54,355 bases of DNA from an uncultured bacterium (GTDB taxonomy: Bacteria; Patescibacteriota; Microgenomatia; UBA1400; UBA12108): the NCBI GenBank assembly GCA_903945195.1, contig CAJAUT010000013.1, forward strand, positions 75,473 to 129,827, given 5' to 3'. How positions within the stretch are numbered: position 1 is the first letter of the stretch; each line of letters opens with the position of its first letter. Under the pieces are notes generated by a model. The model did no database searches. It saw only the letters and a program-made list of their open reading frames with translations, and was not told where the DNA came from. Below, in pieces: positions 18,309 to 28,877 of this stretch. A program made the translations under genes and the position numbers.

Positions 18309-19967
18309 TTACTCCTCTATAATTATAGGGATAACCACAGGGTTTTTGCCGATATGTTCTATGAACAATCTACTGATTTCCTTGGAGATCCTATCTTTAC
18401 TATACAACCTATCTCTGGTCATGTCTTGTGCTCCCATAACGGTGGCAAACTGTTCTTTGATAGTTTGCATGGCCACAGGATCTATTTGAACATTCACTCC
18501 CTTGGGGATGATGTCTAGATCTTTAAGACCCCCTGCCTTGTGAAGGCCTAGAACTACTACGACTGCCCCTTCTTGGAACATCATCTTGCGATCTAAAATA
18601 TGAGCATCATCTTGTGTGATCAAACCTGATTCTACGTAGACATTTTTGAGATCGATTGGATCTCCAAAATGAACTATACCTCCTGACTCGATGACAATAC
18701 TTTGGTTTTCTGGCATGAGAATATGGTCTTCTGGAATACCCATTTTTACAGCCAATTTGCCGTACTGAATATTGTGGCGATGAGTACCTCCAGTTGGGAT
18801 CACGTATTTGGGCTTAGTCATGGCCATAAGCATCATAAGCTCCATGGAACTAGCGTGTCCTGAGACATGAAGGTCTGAGGATATGTCAGAATATGAGACA
18901 TTGATTCCATGAGTAGAGAGAAGATCGATGAGTCGATAGACATTGCTTTCGTTGCCCGGGATCGGATCTGCTGAAAAGATGACTTTGTCGCCTAGGTCTA
19001 GCTTGACTGATTTGTGATCACCTGTGGCAATGCGCTCAAGAGACGAGCCCATTTGGCCTTGTGAGCCGGCGATGATCAAACATTGCTCATCTTTGGGAAG
19101 AGTAAACATCTTTTTCTTGTCTACAATTAAACGAGGGGGAATATTTAAAAAACCTAGCTCGGCTGCTACTTTGACGTTGCGCTCTACCGAGAAGCCGACA
19201 AAGGCTACTTTGCGGTTGTTTCTTTTGGCTACCCAAAGGGCTTGCTGGATACGAGAGATATTTGAAGACATAGTTGTGACGACTACCCTATTTGTTTCCC
19301 CGCGGAACTCACGCTCGAAAGAATCTTCGACAATGGCTTCTGAGAGTGAATAGCCGGCTTTTTCGGAGCGAAGACAGTCTGACAGAAGTAGCACCACACC
19401 TTCGGCACCAGCTCTAGTCATGGACTGAATATCTGGGAGTTCTTGTCCAACTGGCGTCCAGTCGAATTTAAAGTCGGAGCCGTGATAGATATTGCCCATG
19501 GGAGTCTTGATGATCAAGTGTTTGGTGTCTGGGACAGAGTGTGTGACTGGGATCATTTTGATTTCAAAATCTCCCAGCATGATGGGCTGGCGATCTTTGA
19601 CTACATTTAGGATTTTGGCGTCGATACGAAACTCGCGGAATTTTTCTTTGAGGAATCCTGCTGCTAGTTTTGAGGTGTAAATTGGGATGCCTTCGCGCAT
19701 TTGAGGAATGATGTAGGGGAAACCGCCGATATGATCTTCGTGACCGTGAGTCACTACAAATCCGCGAATCTTACTTTGCTTGTCTTTGAGATAGGAGATA
19801 TCAGGGATCGTGAGGTCTACTCCAGAGACTCCTTCGTCAGGGAATCCCATACCACAGTCGACGATGAAGATATCATTATCTGATTCGTATACCCACATGT
19901 TGTCGTGGACGTTTGGTGTGCCACCCAGTGGGGTGATTTTGATTTGCGTGGTTGGGAATTGGTTCAT
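18309..19967 (-). CDS. rnj: Ribonuclease J
   Basis: VTHGHEDHIGGFPY metallo-beta-lactamase motif, HVSGHASSMELMMLMAMTKPKYVIPTGGTHRH. Confidence 0.95.
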   Translation of the reverse strand: MNQFPTTQIKITPLGGTPNVHDNMWVYESDNDIFIVDCGMGFPDEGVSGVDLTIPDISYLKDKQSKIRGFVVTHGHEDHIGGFPYIIPQMREGIPIYTSKLAAGFLKEKFREFRIDAKILNVVKDRQPIMLGDFEIKMIPVTHSVPDTKHLIIKTPMGNIYHGSDFKFDWTPVGQELPDIQSMTRAGAEGVVLLLSDCLRSEKAGYSLSEAIVEDSFEREFRGETNRVVVTTMSSNISRIQQALWVAKRNNRKVAFVGFSVERNVKVAAELGFLNIPPRLIVDKKKMFTLPKDEQCLIIAGSQGQMGSSLERIATGDHKSVKLDLGDKVIFSADPIPGNESNVYRLIDLLSTHGINVSYSDISSDLHVSGHASSMELMMLMAMTKPKYVIPTGGTHRHNIQYGKLAVKMGIPEDHILMPENQSIVIESGGIVHFGDPIDLKNVYVESGLITQDDAHILDRKMMFQEGAVVVVLGLHKAGGLKDLDIIPKGVNVQIDPVAMQTIKEQFATVMGAQDMTRDRLYSKDRISKEISRLFIEHIGKNPVVIPIIIEE

Positions 19968-19975
19968 GGTCTCCT

Positions 19976-21022
19976 TTATGGCAAATAATGCTCAGATATT
20001 TTTGTAATAAAATTATCCTGAATTTCGATATCAAATAAGGGGCCTATCTTCTTGGAGTTTAGCGCAGAAATTAGTTCTAGGAGTTCTGCAAATGAAGCAG
20101 AGCGACCTGGCATGTTTAGAGTTCCATCAATATTGCTTATAATATTTATTTCTATATTTGTCTGATTTGGGATGGCTGATAATTCTATGGTTTCAGATAA
20201 CGGATCATCTTCCCTGTAACCATTTGGCTTCGTGGAATCTGAGATTATTTTGACTTCGTCTAGAGCGACAAAATATGCATTATTGCTTGAACTTATCTCA
20301 CGAATATAACCAGTTTTTTTAATCACCTTACTATTAGTTTCATCGTTAAATTTGAAAGTGGAGAGGATTTGGTCAAAAGTTTTTTCGAGATTAATACTTT
20401 CTCCTGAGTCTATATATTTTCCAGGATATTTTATATTAATGATGTATGTTTTCTTGTTTAACAGTAAAACTCCCAGCGATTCTTTAAGGGAATTGGTAAT
20501 ACCTACACTCTCACTATTGTCGTAGGTATTATGCGCTTTGTATTTAAATACCTTGTTCCCGTCTAATATAAATGGTGAGCCCTCGTAATCCATACCTGAT
20601 CCACCTATGCCATCGACTCCAAAAATCATGTGGATGGTCGCCTGGTCCTTTGTCAATTTGATTGAAGCATTGTATTTGGCAATATCATCTTCTTTTGTTA
20701 ACTGCCACCCCAGGGGATATTTAAATGAGACATTGTGAACTGAATTTGAATATGTATTCCAGCTTGCCTGATCAAGAGTTGTGGTAGAAGGTGATGGCGA
20801 TTGATCTAGTACTGGCGAAGGAGATGGTGATGCCTGAGATATAGAAGATGAGGTTTTTATTGAACCAAAGATAAAATAGCCAGCGATGAGTAGTGCTGCA
20901 GTAGCTAGTGAGCTCAGCAACACGGGGATAAGATAAGAAGGTTTGGTAGTAGGTGATGGCAACACTGGTTGTAGAGTTTCAATTTCTTTTTCTAAAACTG
21001 GCTGTGATATTTGTTCTTCCAT
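19976..21022 (-). CDS. Single-TM surface protein with PsbP-like domain
   Basis: TM, Pro/Ser linker, then WNTYSNSVHNVSFKYPLGWQL. Confidence 0.6.
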   Translation of the reverse strand: MEEQISQPVLEKEIETLQPVLPSPTTKPSYLIPVLLSSLATAALLIAGYFIFGSIKTSSSISQASPSPSPVLDQSPSPSTTTLDQASWNTYSNSVHNVSFKYPLGWQLTKEDDIAKYNASIKLTKDQATIHMIFGVDGIGGSGMDYEGSPFILDGNKVFKYKAHNTYDNSESVGITNSLKESLGVLLLNKKTYIINIKYPGKYIDSGESINLEKTFDQILSTFKFNDETNSKVIKKTGYIREISSSNNAYFVALDEVKIISDSTKPNGYREDDPLSETIELSAIPNQTNIEINIISNIDGTLNMPGRSASFAELLELISALNSKKIGPLFDIEIQDNFITKISEHYLP

Positions 21023-21027
21023 ATATT

Positions 21028-21498
21028 TTATTTTGAAAGTAAGACTTTATACTCGCCGCCTTTATATCTAATAATTAGCTTTTGATTGTTTTTGACGTAG
21101 GTGTGAATTGACTCACCCATCCCATCTGCAATTCCACTTGGATCTTCTGCCCAGCCGTATTGTTTGACTAGTGGAGTGTCTGTAACCAAAAGACCTGCAA
21201 ATTTATTTGCTTCTTTTGTGGCTACTTTGGAAGAAATAAGTGTACCAGGTACCTCATCTCCGGCTGCATTCATAAGAGTACCTTCGGCTGGAGCTGTCCA
21301 GACCATAGGCGTAGTAAGCTCGGGGATGGTTTGTAGGATAGTCTCTGATATAGGCTTTGCAAGTGGGGCTGGCGAAACTAATGCTACTGTTGATTTGGGT
21401 GAAATATTTGAAACTTTGTTGGTACGAGTAATAAAGTATGTCCCTGCGATAATAGAGCCAATAACTACGACACCTAGTATTTTCATTTTTTCTGACAT
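21028..21498 (-). CDS. Hypothetical exported protein
   Basis: MSEKMKILGVVVIGSIIAGTYF N-terminal TM/signal; start chosen downstream of the ORF-track start. Confidence 0.55.
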   Translation of the reverse strand: MSEKMKILGVVVIGSIIAGTYFITRTNKVSNISPKSTVALVSPAPLAKPISETILQTIPELTTPMVWTAPAEGTLMNAAGDEVPGTLISSKVATKEANKFAGLLVTDTPLVKQYGWAEDPSGIADGMGESIHTYVKNNQKLIIRYKGGEYKVLLSK

Positions 21499-21511
21499 AT
21501 TTTCTCCTTTG

Positions 21512-22189
21512 TTATTTTGTAAGTTTAAATGATTGATAGAATTGTTCAAATGTAGTCCCGACCGGAACTCCTGGTTTTTTTGCAAGATTTTCATTGCTAA
21601 TGGCGCCATTACTAACAAAGTAATAATTTTTTGAATCTTTAAAAATTACAGTTTTGGAATACCAATTTGGATTGCTTGGACTTCTGACAACATATTCTTC
21701 AATTTTATTATTGGCATTATTTTTATAGAGAGATGATTCTCCGACCATATCTTCAAATTGAGATCCAATTTCAGATTCTAGATCTTCAAGGTTTGAAGTA
21801 ACAGGATATACATTGATTGTCCACAAGACATCTTCAGCTATTTCTGTTGGACCAAAGCCAATGGTGTCCCCCTCTAATTTCTTCCAATTTTTTGGATATT
21901 GGACGGTAAAACCATACGCCTTATTAGTGTAAAGTTGCCAGTCTAAAGTTGATTGAGTAGGTATGGTGACGTCTGAAGTTTTTGCAACTGGTAATTGAGT
22001 AGAGCTAGAGATCGGACTAGAGTTTGAAGTAGAAATAGGACTAGTTTTAACTTTAGTTTTTTGAGACCATAAATATCCTCCATATATACCAATCATCACG
22101 ACTACTGACGATATAATTATTGGCAATACGTATGATTTCTTTGTATCATTTGTCGTTTCTGATGAAGATGACATTATTGATTCTTCCAT
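21512..22189 (-). CDS. Single-TM surface protein with PsbP-like domain
   Basis: TM, then LDWQLYTNKAYGFTVQYPKNWKKLEGD. Confidence 0.6.
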   Translation of the reverse strand: MEESIMSSSSETTNDTKKSYVLPIIISSVVVMIGIYGGYLWSQKTKVKTSPISTSNSSPISSSTQLPVAKTSDVTIPTQSTLDWQLYTNKAYGFTVQYPKNWKKLEGDTIGFGPTEIAEDVLWTINVYPVTSNLEDLESEIGSQFEDMVGESSLYKNNANNKIEEYVVRSPSNPNWYSKTVIFKDSKNYYFVSNGAISNENLAKKPGVPVGTTFEQFYQSFKLTK

Positions 22190-22202
22190 AAAACTCCTTA
22201 TG

Positions 22203-23267
22203 TTAATAAGCTTGCATATAATGTTTGTAGTTGTCCATACCGATTACAACTTGGCTAGTTTTGCCTTCTACTATCTCTCTAGCTACACGACGACAAAGAG
22301 CGGCAATGGTTCGCTGCAAAGTGCGAATACCAGCGTCATAGCCTAGCGGACGAGCGACGACTGGCCAGACTGATGAATCAATGGTGAGCTGATTGGGTAG
22401 TAACCCCGCTTCTTTTAAACCTTTGGGGAGCAAAAACTCCCTAGAGATGTGAATCTTTTCTTCATCACTATAACTTGGCATTTGAATGAGCTCTAGACGA
22501 TCGAGCACGGCTGTAGCCACGTTGGTTGTATTGTTGGCGGTAGCTACAAAAAGGACTTGAGATAGATCGATTGGGTAATCTAGGTAATGATCGAGGAAAC
22601 GGTTGTTTTGAGTGGGATCTAAGAGCTCTACTAGGACACCCATGATGTCCGCTCTTTCCTCGGCTCCGACACGGTCGATTTCATCTAGGAGGATGATGGG
22701 GTTCCAACTACCTGCATCTCTTATGGCTTTGACAATAGCTCCTGGTTCGGCTTCGGCAAATAGTCGCGACTTACCACGAAGGTCTCTAGCACTACCCAAG
22801 CCACCAAAAGGGATACGAGCGAACTTGCGACCCATGGTCTCGGCGAGTGAGTAGGCAAAAGTAGTTTTACCCGTACCTACTAGGCCTACCAGAAAGATAG
22901 CTGGAGCATGCACGATCTTTTCTCCACCCTGATCCATGCGGAGTTTGATGGTAGCTAAATACTCCAAGATGCGATCTTTGGGATCTTTCATGCCGTAGTG
23001 GGTTTTTTCCATGCTTTGGGCAGCTGACACAATGTCTAGTTTGTCGGCTGTGTAGGTGCCCCAGGGGAGTGAGGTGATCCACTGAATATAGTGGGCGGAT
23101 CTATCGTACTCGGCTGAGTATACGCCGGTATCCACCATACGTGTCAGACGCGAGAGCATCTCGTCAGCTTTGGATTTTAATTCCTCTGGGAGTTGCTTGG
23201 CGTCTACTAGAGCCTTGAGCTTGGCAAGTTCAGCATTAAAACTCTGGTTTTGAATATTGTCACTCAT
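22203..23267 (-). CDS. Lon-like AAA+ ATPase lacking the protease domain
   Basis: YIQWITSLPWGTYTADKLDIVSAAQSMEKTHYGMKDPKDRILEYLA (Lon pre-AAA), VGLVGTGKTT Walker A, ILLDEIDRVG Walker B, GIRTLQRTIAALCRRVAREIVEG; ORF stops before the Ser-Lys protease. Confidence 0.88.
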   Translation of the reverse strand: MSDNIQNQSFNAELAKLKALVDAKQLPEELKSKADEMLSRLTRMVDTGVYSAEYDRSAHYIQWITSLPWGTYTADKLDIVSAAQSMEKTHYGMKDPKDRILEYLATIKLRMDQGGEKIVHAPAIFLVGLVGTGKTTFAYSLAETMGRKFARIPFGGLGSARDLRGKSRLFAEAEPGAIVKAIRDAGSWNPIILLDEIDRVGAEERADIMGVLVELLDPTQNNRFLDHYLDYPIDLSQVLFVATANNTTNVATAVLDRLELIQMPSYSDEEKIHISREFLLPKGLKEAGLLPNQLTIDSSVWPVVARPLGYDAGIRTLQRTIAALCRRVAREIVEGKTSQVVIGMDNYKHYMQAY

Positions 23268-23286
23268 ACAACCATAATATCATCTT

Positions 23287-24075
23287 TTAAAGAGCACCGC
23301 CTTGAAAACCCGGACAATTGGTTTTATACCAATCCATGGCTTCTTTAGTGCATGAAGGTTTTGGACCACCTGGAGAAGGCATACAGTCGACATAACCACT
23401 GGCGGGACAAGTGAAGGTAGTTGTATTTGAATCCGTGAATTTGAAGGTAGAGAGGATCTGATTAATTATCTCTGTAGTAACAATTTGATTGGGAAATGGT
23501 TCAACCACTAATCTCAGTAGTCCCATATTTGGTAAAACGATTGCGTACTCTCGTGAGACATATTGTGACCCACCTTTGATTATGGTAAATTCGTTGTTGT
23601 TAAGCGTAGTTGTCTCGATTATTTCTCCAGCTTGATTGTCTTCTAACCATTTACCTATATTGCTAATACTTTTGTGAAAGGTGACAAAAAAAGATCTATC
23701 TTCAGTATTTTGTGTAAAAGAGACAATGCCTGGGCTATTCTCATCATTTTCATTCCATCCTTTTGGATATTTGAAGCTAAAACCTAATTCGCTATTAGTA
23801 TATGCTTGCCAGTCGGCGGAGGCAATGGGAGACGGGGAGGGAGATGGGACTGGTTGGGACATGGAGAGCTGTCGTACCTGGAGGAAGAGATAGACTGCGA
23901 TGACTGATACGACAGTGAGAATGAGGAGGAGAATCACTGAAAATAATGGGAATTTTTTGCGGGGAGTAACTGGGGGTGCAAAGTTTTGAACACCTTCTGG
24001 AGCTGGGGTTGGGACTGGAGGTGTAGCGTCTGGCATTGTGGTGGGAGGAGCTATAGGTAAAATATTTTCTGACAT
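23287..24075 (-). CDS. Single-TM surface protein with PsbP-like domain
   Basis: TM, Pro/Ser linker, ADWQAYTNSELGFSFKYPKGWNENDEN. Confidence 0.6.
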   Translation of the reverse strand: MSENILPIAPPTTMPDATPPVPTPAPEGVQNFAPPVTPRKKFPLFSVILLLILTVVSVIAVYLFLQVRQLSMSQPVPSPSPSPIASADWQAYTNSELGFSFKYPKGWNENDENSPGIVSFTQNTEDRSFFVTFHKSISNIGKWLEDNQAGEIIETTTLNNNEFTIIKGGSQYVSREYAIVLPNMGLLRLVVEPFPNQIVTTEIINQILSTFKFTDSNTTTFTCPASGYVDCMPSPGGPKPSCTKEAMDWYKTNCPGFQGGAL

Positions 24076-24092
24076 AGTTTAATATTACATGA

Positions 24093-25214
24093 TTATTTCA
24101 CTACGCGCACCAACATGCCGACGTCTGAGAGATTGTAGATCTCGCGCGAATCCTTTGGTTCCATCGCTACACACCCTCCTGTCATCATGTCCCCAATGTA
24201 ATAACCATATCTATATACTGGCTTGCCTTTTGCGTCTTTGATGTAGGCTATCTCATGCAAACCTAGATAGGCGCCTACATCATTTGCATACTTGAACCCC
24301 ATCCAGTACGGCATCCATACTTTGTAAATCTCAGAAAATGCAATTGGAGCTTTGTTTAAAATATGAAACTCACCTACTGGCGTAGGATAATCTATACCTG
24401 TTGAGACTTTGTATTCTTTGTACAAAGTGTGGTTGATAAAAAAATACATTTTTTGCTGAGAGAGATCTACTTCTAAATATTTATCTGATAGTTCTCCATA
24501 GCTAGTAGGCCCATCATCTACTCCAAGAACCACTGGTGTGGCTTCACCCATGAAGCGTAGGTTGATGGCTTTTTGTGTATTTTGATAGGCGACTTCGCTA
24601 CTAAAATATTTTTTTTGCTTTGGAGTCAAGCGCTCGTTAATATATGTCAGTAGTGCTCCTTTATCTATGAGCGGTGGCACATTTATTTCAGTAGTTGAGG
24701 GCTTGAGGAGAGTACGTAGTAGAACAGTATCTAAAGCCATATCAGTTAAAGTACTACCATCTTTGAGTGAGATATTTAATGGTGAGCGATGGATGCGATT
24801 GAGCCTAAAATTGTACTCTGTGATGCTAGGCATGGATCTATCTCTTAGTACATATTTTGGTGCCAATGAAACAACTTGATCACTATAGTTTAAGAACTGA
24901 TTTTTTAAGATATCTATGTCTACCACGTAGTCTTTGGGGGAAACTACAGATTCTAGAAGACCATCGACTGAGTTGTATGAGATCTGTGGGGTAGCATTGT
25001 CTAAGGTCGGGATGATTAATTCATCTGAGATTTCTTCTAAATCAATCTTGGAGATAATATATTCTTGATCGGGGAAAATCAGAGTATAGCTTTGATTTGG
25101 ATCTGAAGCTTCGACTTGATTACTAGTAACACTAAAAACCTTGTAAGTTACATAGGTGGTAAGTGCAGTAAGAGTTGCAAAAAATAATACTACAAGCAGT
25201 GTTTTAGGTTTCAT
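24093..25214 (-). CDS. L,D-transpeptidase (YkuD)
   Basis: YLEVDLSQQKMYFFINHTLYKEYKVSTGIDYPTPVGEFHILNK and GLHEIAY...MMTGGCVAMEPKDSREIY. Confidence 0.9.
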   Translation of the reverse strand: MKPKTLLVVLFFATLTALTTYVTYKVFSVTSNQVEASDPNQSYTLIFPDQEYIISKIDLEEISDELIIPTLDNATPQISYNSVDGLLESVVSPKDYVVDIDILKNQFLNYSDQVVSLAPKYVLRDRSMPSITEYNFRLNRIHRSPLNISLKDGSTLTDMALDTVLLRTLLKPSTTEINVPPLIDKGALLTYINERLTPKQKKYFSSEVAYQNTQKAINLRFMGEATPVVLGVDDGPTSYGELSDKYLEVDLSQQKMYFFINHTLYKEYKVSTGIDYPTPVGEFHILNKAPIAFSEIYKVWMPYWMGFKYANDVGAYLGLHEIAYIKDAKGKPVYRYGYYIGDMMTGGCVAMEPKDSREIYNLSDVGMLVRVVK

Positions 25215-26332
25215 TGGATAACTGTGATTGACTTTACGATATCATCCATTTCTTTGATGATGTCTGCGTCATATTTGGCTGGAACATAGTATACTAAGCC
25301 GCCAATAGAAAGTGGGGTTTCAAAGTATGGTCCATCATCTTGCCTCTGACAGAAGAACATCGTGGATTTGTCACCTGCGTTGGCATTGAAATATCTGCGC
25401 AGCACTGCTCCACTTGTTGTATTAAATTCTGAGAATTGCTTGCTACGTAGGTCACCCGAGGATCCCTCAAAAGCTGGACTATCGCTAAACAAACACACGG
25501 CACCACCAATAGCTTTTTGACTAATGGTGATTTCGTAGTTGTTGCGGTAGATGGAGACATCTAGACTCTTGTCCCCTACTTTTTCAGTCACAACCCATGA
25601 CTGGGGATATTTTAGTGAGAATGATTTAAAACTAAGACCTTCGATTTTTTTGCTTGCGTAATCTTTTAGATCTATCCCAAGTTTGGTAGTATCTGTGAGT
25701 CTAAAACTCGAAAGCGAGCTGTGGTATTCGCGAATAACTGTATCGTTTACAACTGCGTTTTTGCCTGAAGGGGGGATGAGCGTAAAAGTGTAGAGCATAT
25801 CAGATACTTTTACATAACTAGTTGTTACTTGAAGACCAGTAGTGGGCCATGATTCTGCCCTTTCATACCCGTCATATGTACCTATTTTGATCTGGGAAGA
25901 ACCCTTTGATTTGATGAGATCTTTGTTTGTAGTATCAGCCTGAGTTAAATATTCGTCTAATGTCAGTGTGGTTTTCTCGGCGTTGATTTCTAATATTCCA
26001 TTTCCTTCTAAATTAAATATTGCGACGTTTGTGATGAGAGGTGATCTTTTAATCTCGGTCCACTTGGGAGAGATTGTAATCTCAAAGAAGTTTGCTGGGT
26101 TTGAGTACTTGGGCCAAGTGGGATCGATCGTGATTTCAGTAGATGTGGTAGAAACTGGTGTTGTCGAAGTAGTAGATTTGCTCGAGCCAAAAAAGATAAC
26201 GGCTAGAGTGATCGAAACCAAGATGACAGCAAGACCTCCTAGAAGATAAAGTAGTTTGGGTGGGGACTTTGGCTTGAATAAGGGCGCAGGAGATACTACT
26301 TGAGGTGGCACAATGAGTGTTTCGTTTTCCAT
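25211..26332 (-). CDS. Single-TM surface protein with PsbP-like repeats
   Basis: TM, WPKYSNPANFFEITISPKWTEI and a second FKSFSLKYPQSWVVTEK segment. Confidence 0.6.
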   Translation of the reverse strand: MENETLIVPPQVVSPAPLFKPKSPPKLLYLLGGLAVILVSITLAVIFFGSSKSTTSTTPVSTTSTEITIDPTWPKYSNPANFFEITISPKWTEIKRSPLITNVAIFNLEGNGILEINAEKTTLTLDEYLTQADTTNKDLIKSKGSSQIKIGTYDGYERAESWPTTGLQVTTSYVKVSDMLYTFTLIPPSGKNAVVNDTVIREYHSSLSSFRLTDTTKLGIDLKDYASKKIEGLSFKSFSLKYPQSWVVTEKVGDKSLDVSIYRNNYEITISQKAIGGAVCLFSDSPAFEGSSGDLRSKQFSEFNTTSGAVLRRYFNANAGDKSTMFFCQRQDDGPYFETPLSIGGLVYYVPAKYDADIIKEMDDIVKSITVIQ

Positions 26333-26368
26333 GAGTTCATTGTACTAGACTTTTTAGGTCATGTGCAA

Positions 26369-28546
26369 TTAACGACGAGGGCGGAAGCCGCCTCTATCAC
26401 CACCGCGTCCTCCGCGGTCACCTCCACCAAATCCACCTGAACGCTCACGAGGAGCTTCTGGCTTGAGCTGGTCAAGAGGCACCATGGATAGATCAGTACG
26501 ACCCATATCGTCAACTCCTTTGACGTAAACGTGGACGATATCGCCTTCTTTAACTACAGCAGAGGCATCTTGGACGAAGTCTTTGGACATGCGAGAAACA
26601 TGGACTAGGCCTTGTTTGCCTGGTAGGAATTCGACAAAAGCTCCGTATCCTTCGACACGTGTAACTTTTCCATCGTATTCTTCGCCTGTCTCGGCGACAT
26701 GTGTCATACCTTTGATCCACGTGACAGCTTTGTCCATAGAAACTGGATCGACTCCAGATACTGTGACTTTACCAACTCCCGTTGAATCGTCGATGTCGAC
26801 CTGAGCACCAGTTTCTGACATGATGAGTTTGATGTTTTTGCCTCCTGGCCCGATCACTTCACCGATTTTGTCGGTTGGGATCTCAAACTGGACGATCTTT
26901 GGAGCGTATTTAGAGAGCTCTTTACGAGGCTCGGGAATAGCTTTCAGCATAACTTCCATGATCTCTAATCTTGCCACCTTGGCTTGAGCAAGGGCTTTTT
27001 CTAGGACTTCGAAGGAGATGCCTTTGACTTTGATATCCATTTGAAGTGCAGTGATACCGTCTTTGGTACCGGCTACTTTAAAGTCCATATCGCCGACGTG
27101 ATCTTCTAATCCTGCAATGTCTGTAAGCACTACTGCTTTTTTACCATCATACATAAGACCCATGGCAATTCCAGCTACTGGTTTTTTGAGAGGAACACCA
27201 GCTGCCATAAGAGCAAGTGTTGATCCGCAAACTGAAGCTTGTGAAGTAGAGCCGTTGCAGCTCATAACTTCAGACACCACTTGAATAGTGTATGGGAAAT
27301 CTACTTCGGCTGGGAGCATAGGCATAAGAGCACGCTCAGCAAGAGCTCCATGACCTATTTCGCGACGACCTGGAGCTCCAAAACGGCCAGTTTCACCGGA
27401 AGCATATGATGGCATGTTGTAGTGATGAATATAATGTTTGACTGTTTCAAATTCCATAGACTCGATAATCTGACCAAGGGATGGAGCGCCAAGGGTGGCA
27501 ACGCTCAAGACCTGAGTTTCACCACGCCTAAAGATTGCACTACCATGTGGACGAGGTAGGATGTCTACTTCAGCTTCTAATTCACGGATTTCTGTCAGCT
27601 TGCGACCATCAATGCGAAGTTCTTTTTCGATTGTGATTTTGCGTGTTTCCTCTGCAAATACGTCGTGCACTATTTCATAGAGTTGTTTGCCATCCAACTT
27701 GTCAAGATATTCATCTTTAAGTGTTGCGACAAACCCTTCGATAAGTCCAGTTTCTGCGTCAGGTACTCCTAGTTTTTTGGCGATTGGTCCACGAATCTTT
27801 GCGGCAACTTCTAAACGTAGTTCTGATAGGATTGTTTCAACAAGAATAAATTCTTGCTTAACTTTACCAATTTTCTTTTGGAGATCTAGTATAACTGCAA
27901 CGATTTTTTTGATTTCATCGTGAGCAAATTTCATGGCAGCCAAAGTTTCTTCTTCGGTTGTTTCGTTTGCACCAGCTTCAACCATGACTATGGCTTCAGC
28001 TGAACCTGTGACTATGAGATCTAGTTTTGAAGTTTTGCGCTGCTCATAGGTAGGATTGGCTACGTAAGCCCCATCAATCAAACCTACGCGGACACCGGCG
28101 ATTGGTCCTTCCCATGGGATGTCGGAGATTGTAAGTGCAGCAGAAGCTGCGACTAATCCTGGCATATCTGCATCATTTTCACCATCTGCTGAAAGTACTG
28201 TAGCGATAACTTGTACATCTCGTTTAACTGATGTTGGAAATAATGGACGGATAGAACGGTCGATTACACGACCCTTTAGGACTGCTTCATCGGATGGTCT
28301 ACCATCACGTTTGACCCAACGAGAGCCTTTGATTTTGCCACCGGCATATAGTTTTTCGGCAAAATCGACAGATAGTGGAAAATAAGAAAGAGTAGTATCT
28401 GATTTACCCATAACTGTGGTGACGTGAACTATGGTCTCGCCGTAGGTAACTAGAATGGCAGCATTGGCTTTACCGGCAAGTTTGCCGTATTCCAGGACCA
28501 AATCTTTACCACCAACACTCAGGGACACTTTTGTAATATTTTTCAT
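26369..28546 (-). CDS. pnp: Polyribonucleotide nucleotidyltransferase
   Basis: RNase PH domains, KH (IGEVIGPGGKNIK), S1 domain, Gly/Arg-rich tail. Confidence 0.97.
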   Translation of the reverse strand: MKNITKVSLSVGGKDLVLEYGKLAGKANAAILVTYGETIVHVTTVMGKSDTTLSYFPLSVDFAEKLYAGGKIKGSRWVKRDGRPSDEAVLKGRVIDRSIRPLFPTSVKRDVQVIATVLSADGENDADMPGLVAASAALTISDIPWEGPIAGVRVGLIDGAYVANPTYEQRKTSKLDLIVTGSAEAIVMVEAGANETTEEETLAAMKFAHDEIKKIVAVILDLQKKIGKVKQEFILVETILSELRLEVAAKIRGPIAKKLGVPDAETGLIEGFVATLKDEYLDKLDGKQLYEIVHDVFAEETRKITIEKELRIDGRKLTEIRELEAEVDILPRPHGSAIFRRGETQVLSVATLGAPSLGQIIESMEFETVKHYIHHYNMPSYASGETGRFGAPGRREIGHGALAERALMPMLPAEVDFPYTIQVVSEVMSCNGSTSQASVCGSTLALMAAGVPLKKPVAGIAMGLMYDGKKAVVLTDIAGLEDHVGDMDFKVAGTKDGITALQMDIKVKGISFEVLEKALAQAKVARLEIMEVMLKAIPEPRKELSKYAPKIVQFEIPTDKIGEVIGPGGKNIKLIMSETGAQVDIDDSTGVGKVTVSGVDPVSMDKAVTWIKGMTHVAETGEEYDGKVTRVEGYGAFVEFLPGKQGLVHVSRMSKDFVQDASAVVKEGDIVHVYVKGVDDMGRTDLSMVPLDQLKPEAPRERSGGFGGGDRGGRGGDRGGFRPRR

Positions 28547-28561
28547 GAGATCTTTAACTGG

Positions 28562-28828
28562 TTATTTACTGAGGCCTAAACTCTTTATGACCGTCTGATA
28601 TCGCTCTTCTACACTACCTCTTAGGTAATTTAGAAGACGGCGACGTTTGGACACCATCTTTAGGAGTCCACGACGAGAGTGATTGTCCTTTTTGTGAAGC
28701 TTCAAGTGCTCTGTGAGCTCCTTGATGCGCTCAGTCAAGAGGGCAATCTGTACCTCGGGAGAACCAGTGTCTCCTTTCGTAGTTGCAAATTTTTTAATAA
28801 TTGATGTTTTGTTGTCTGTTTTCAGCAT
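28562..28828 (-). CDS. rpsO: 30S ribosomal protein S15
   Basis: [51 protein letters not shown]. Confidence 0.98.
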   Translation of the reverse strand: MLKTDNKTSIIKKFATTKGDTGSPEVQIALLTERIKELTEHLKLHKKDNHSRRGLLKMVSKRRRLLNYLRGSVEERYQTVIKSLGLSK

Positions 28829-28835
28829 GTGATGT

Positions 28836-28864
28836 ATTGTAACTGATCAGGCGAGAATCTGCAA
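28836..28864 (-). promoter_or_regulatory. rpsO promoter
   Basis: Minus strand TTGCAG (28859-28864), 17 nt, TACAAT (28836-28841), 7 nt before the rpsO ATG. Confidence 0.7.
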
Positions 28865-28877
28865 TGGGAAAAGAAAA

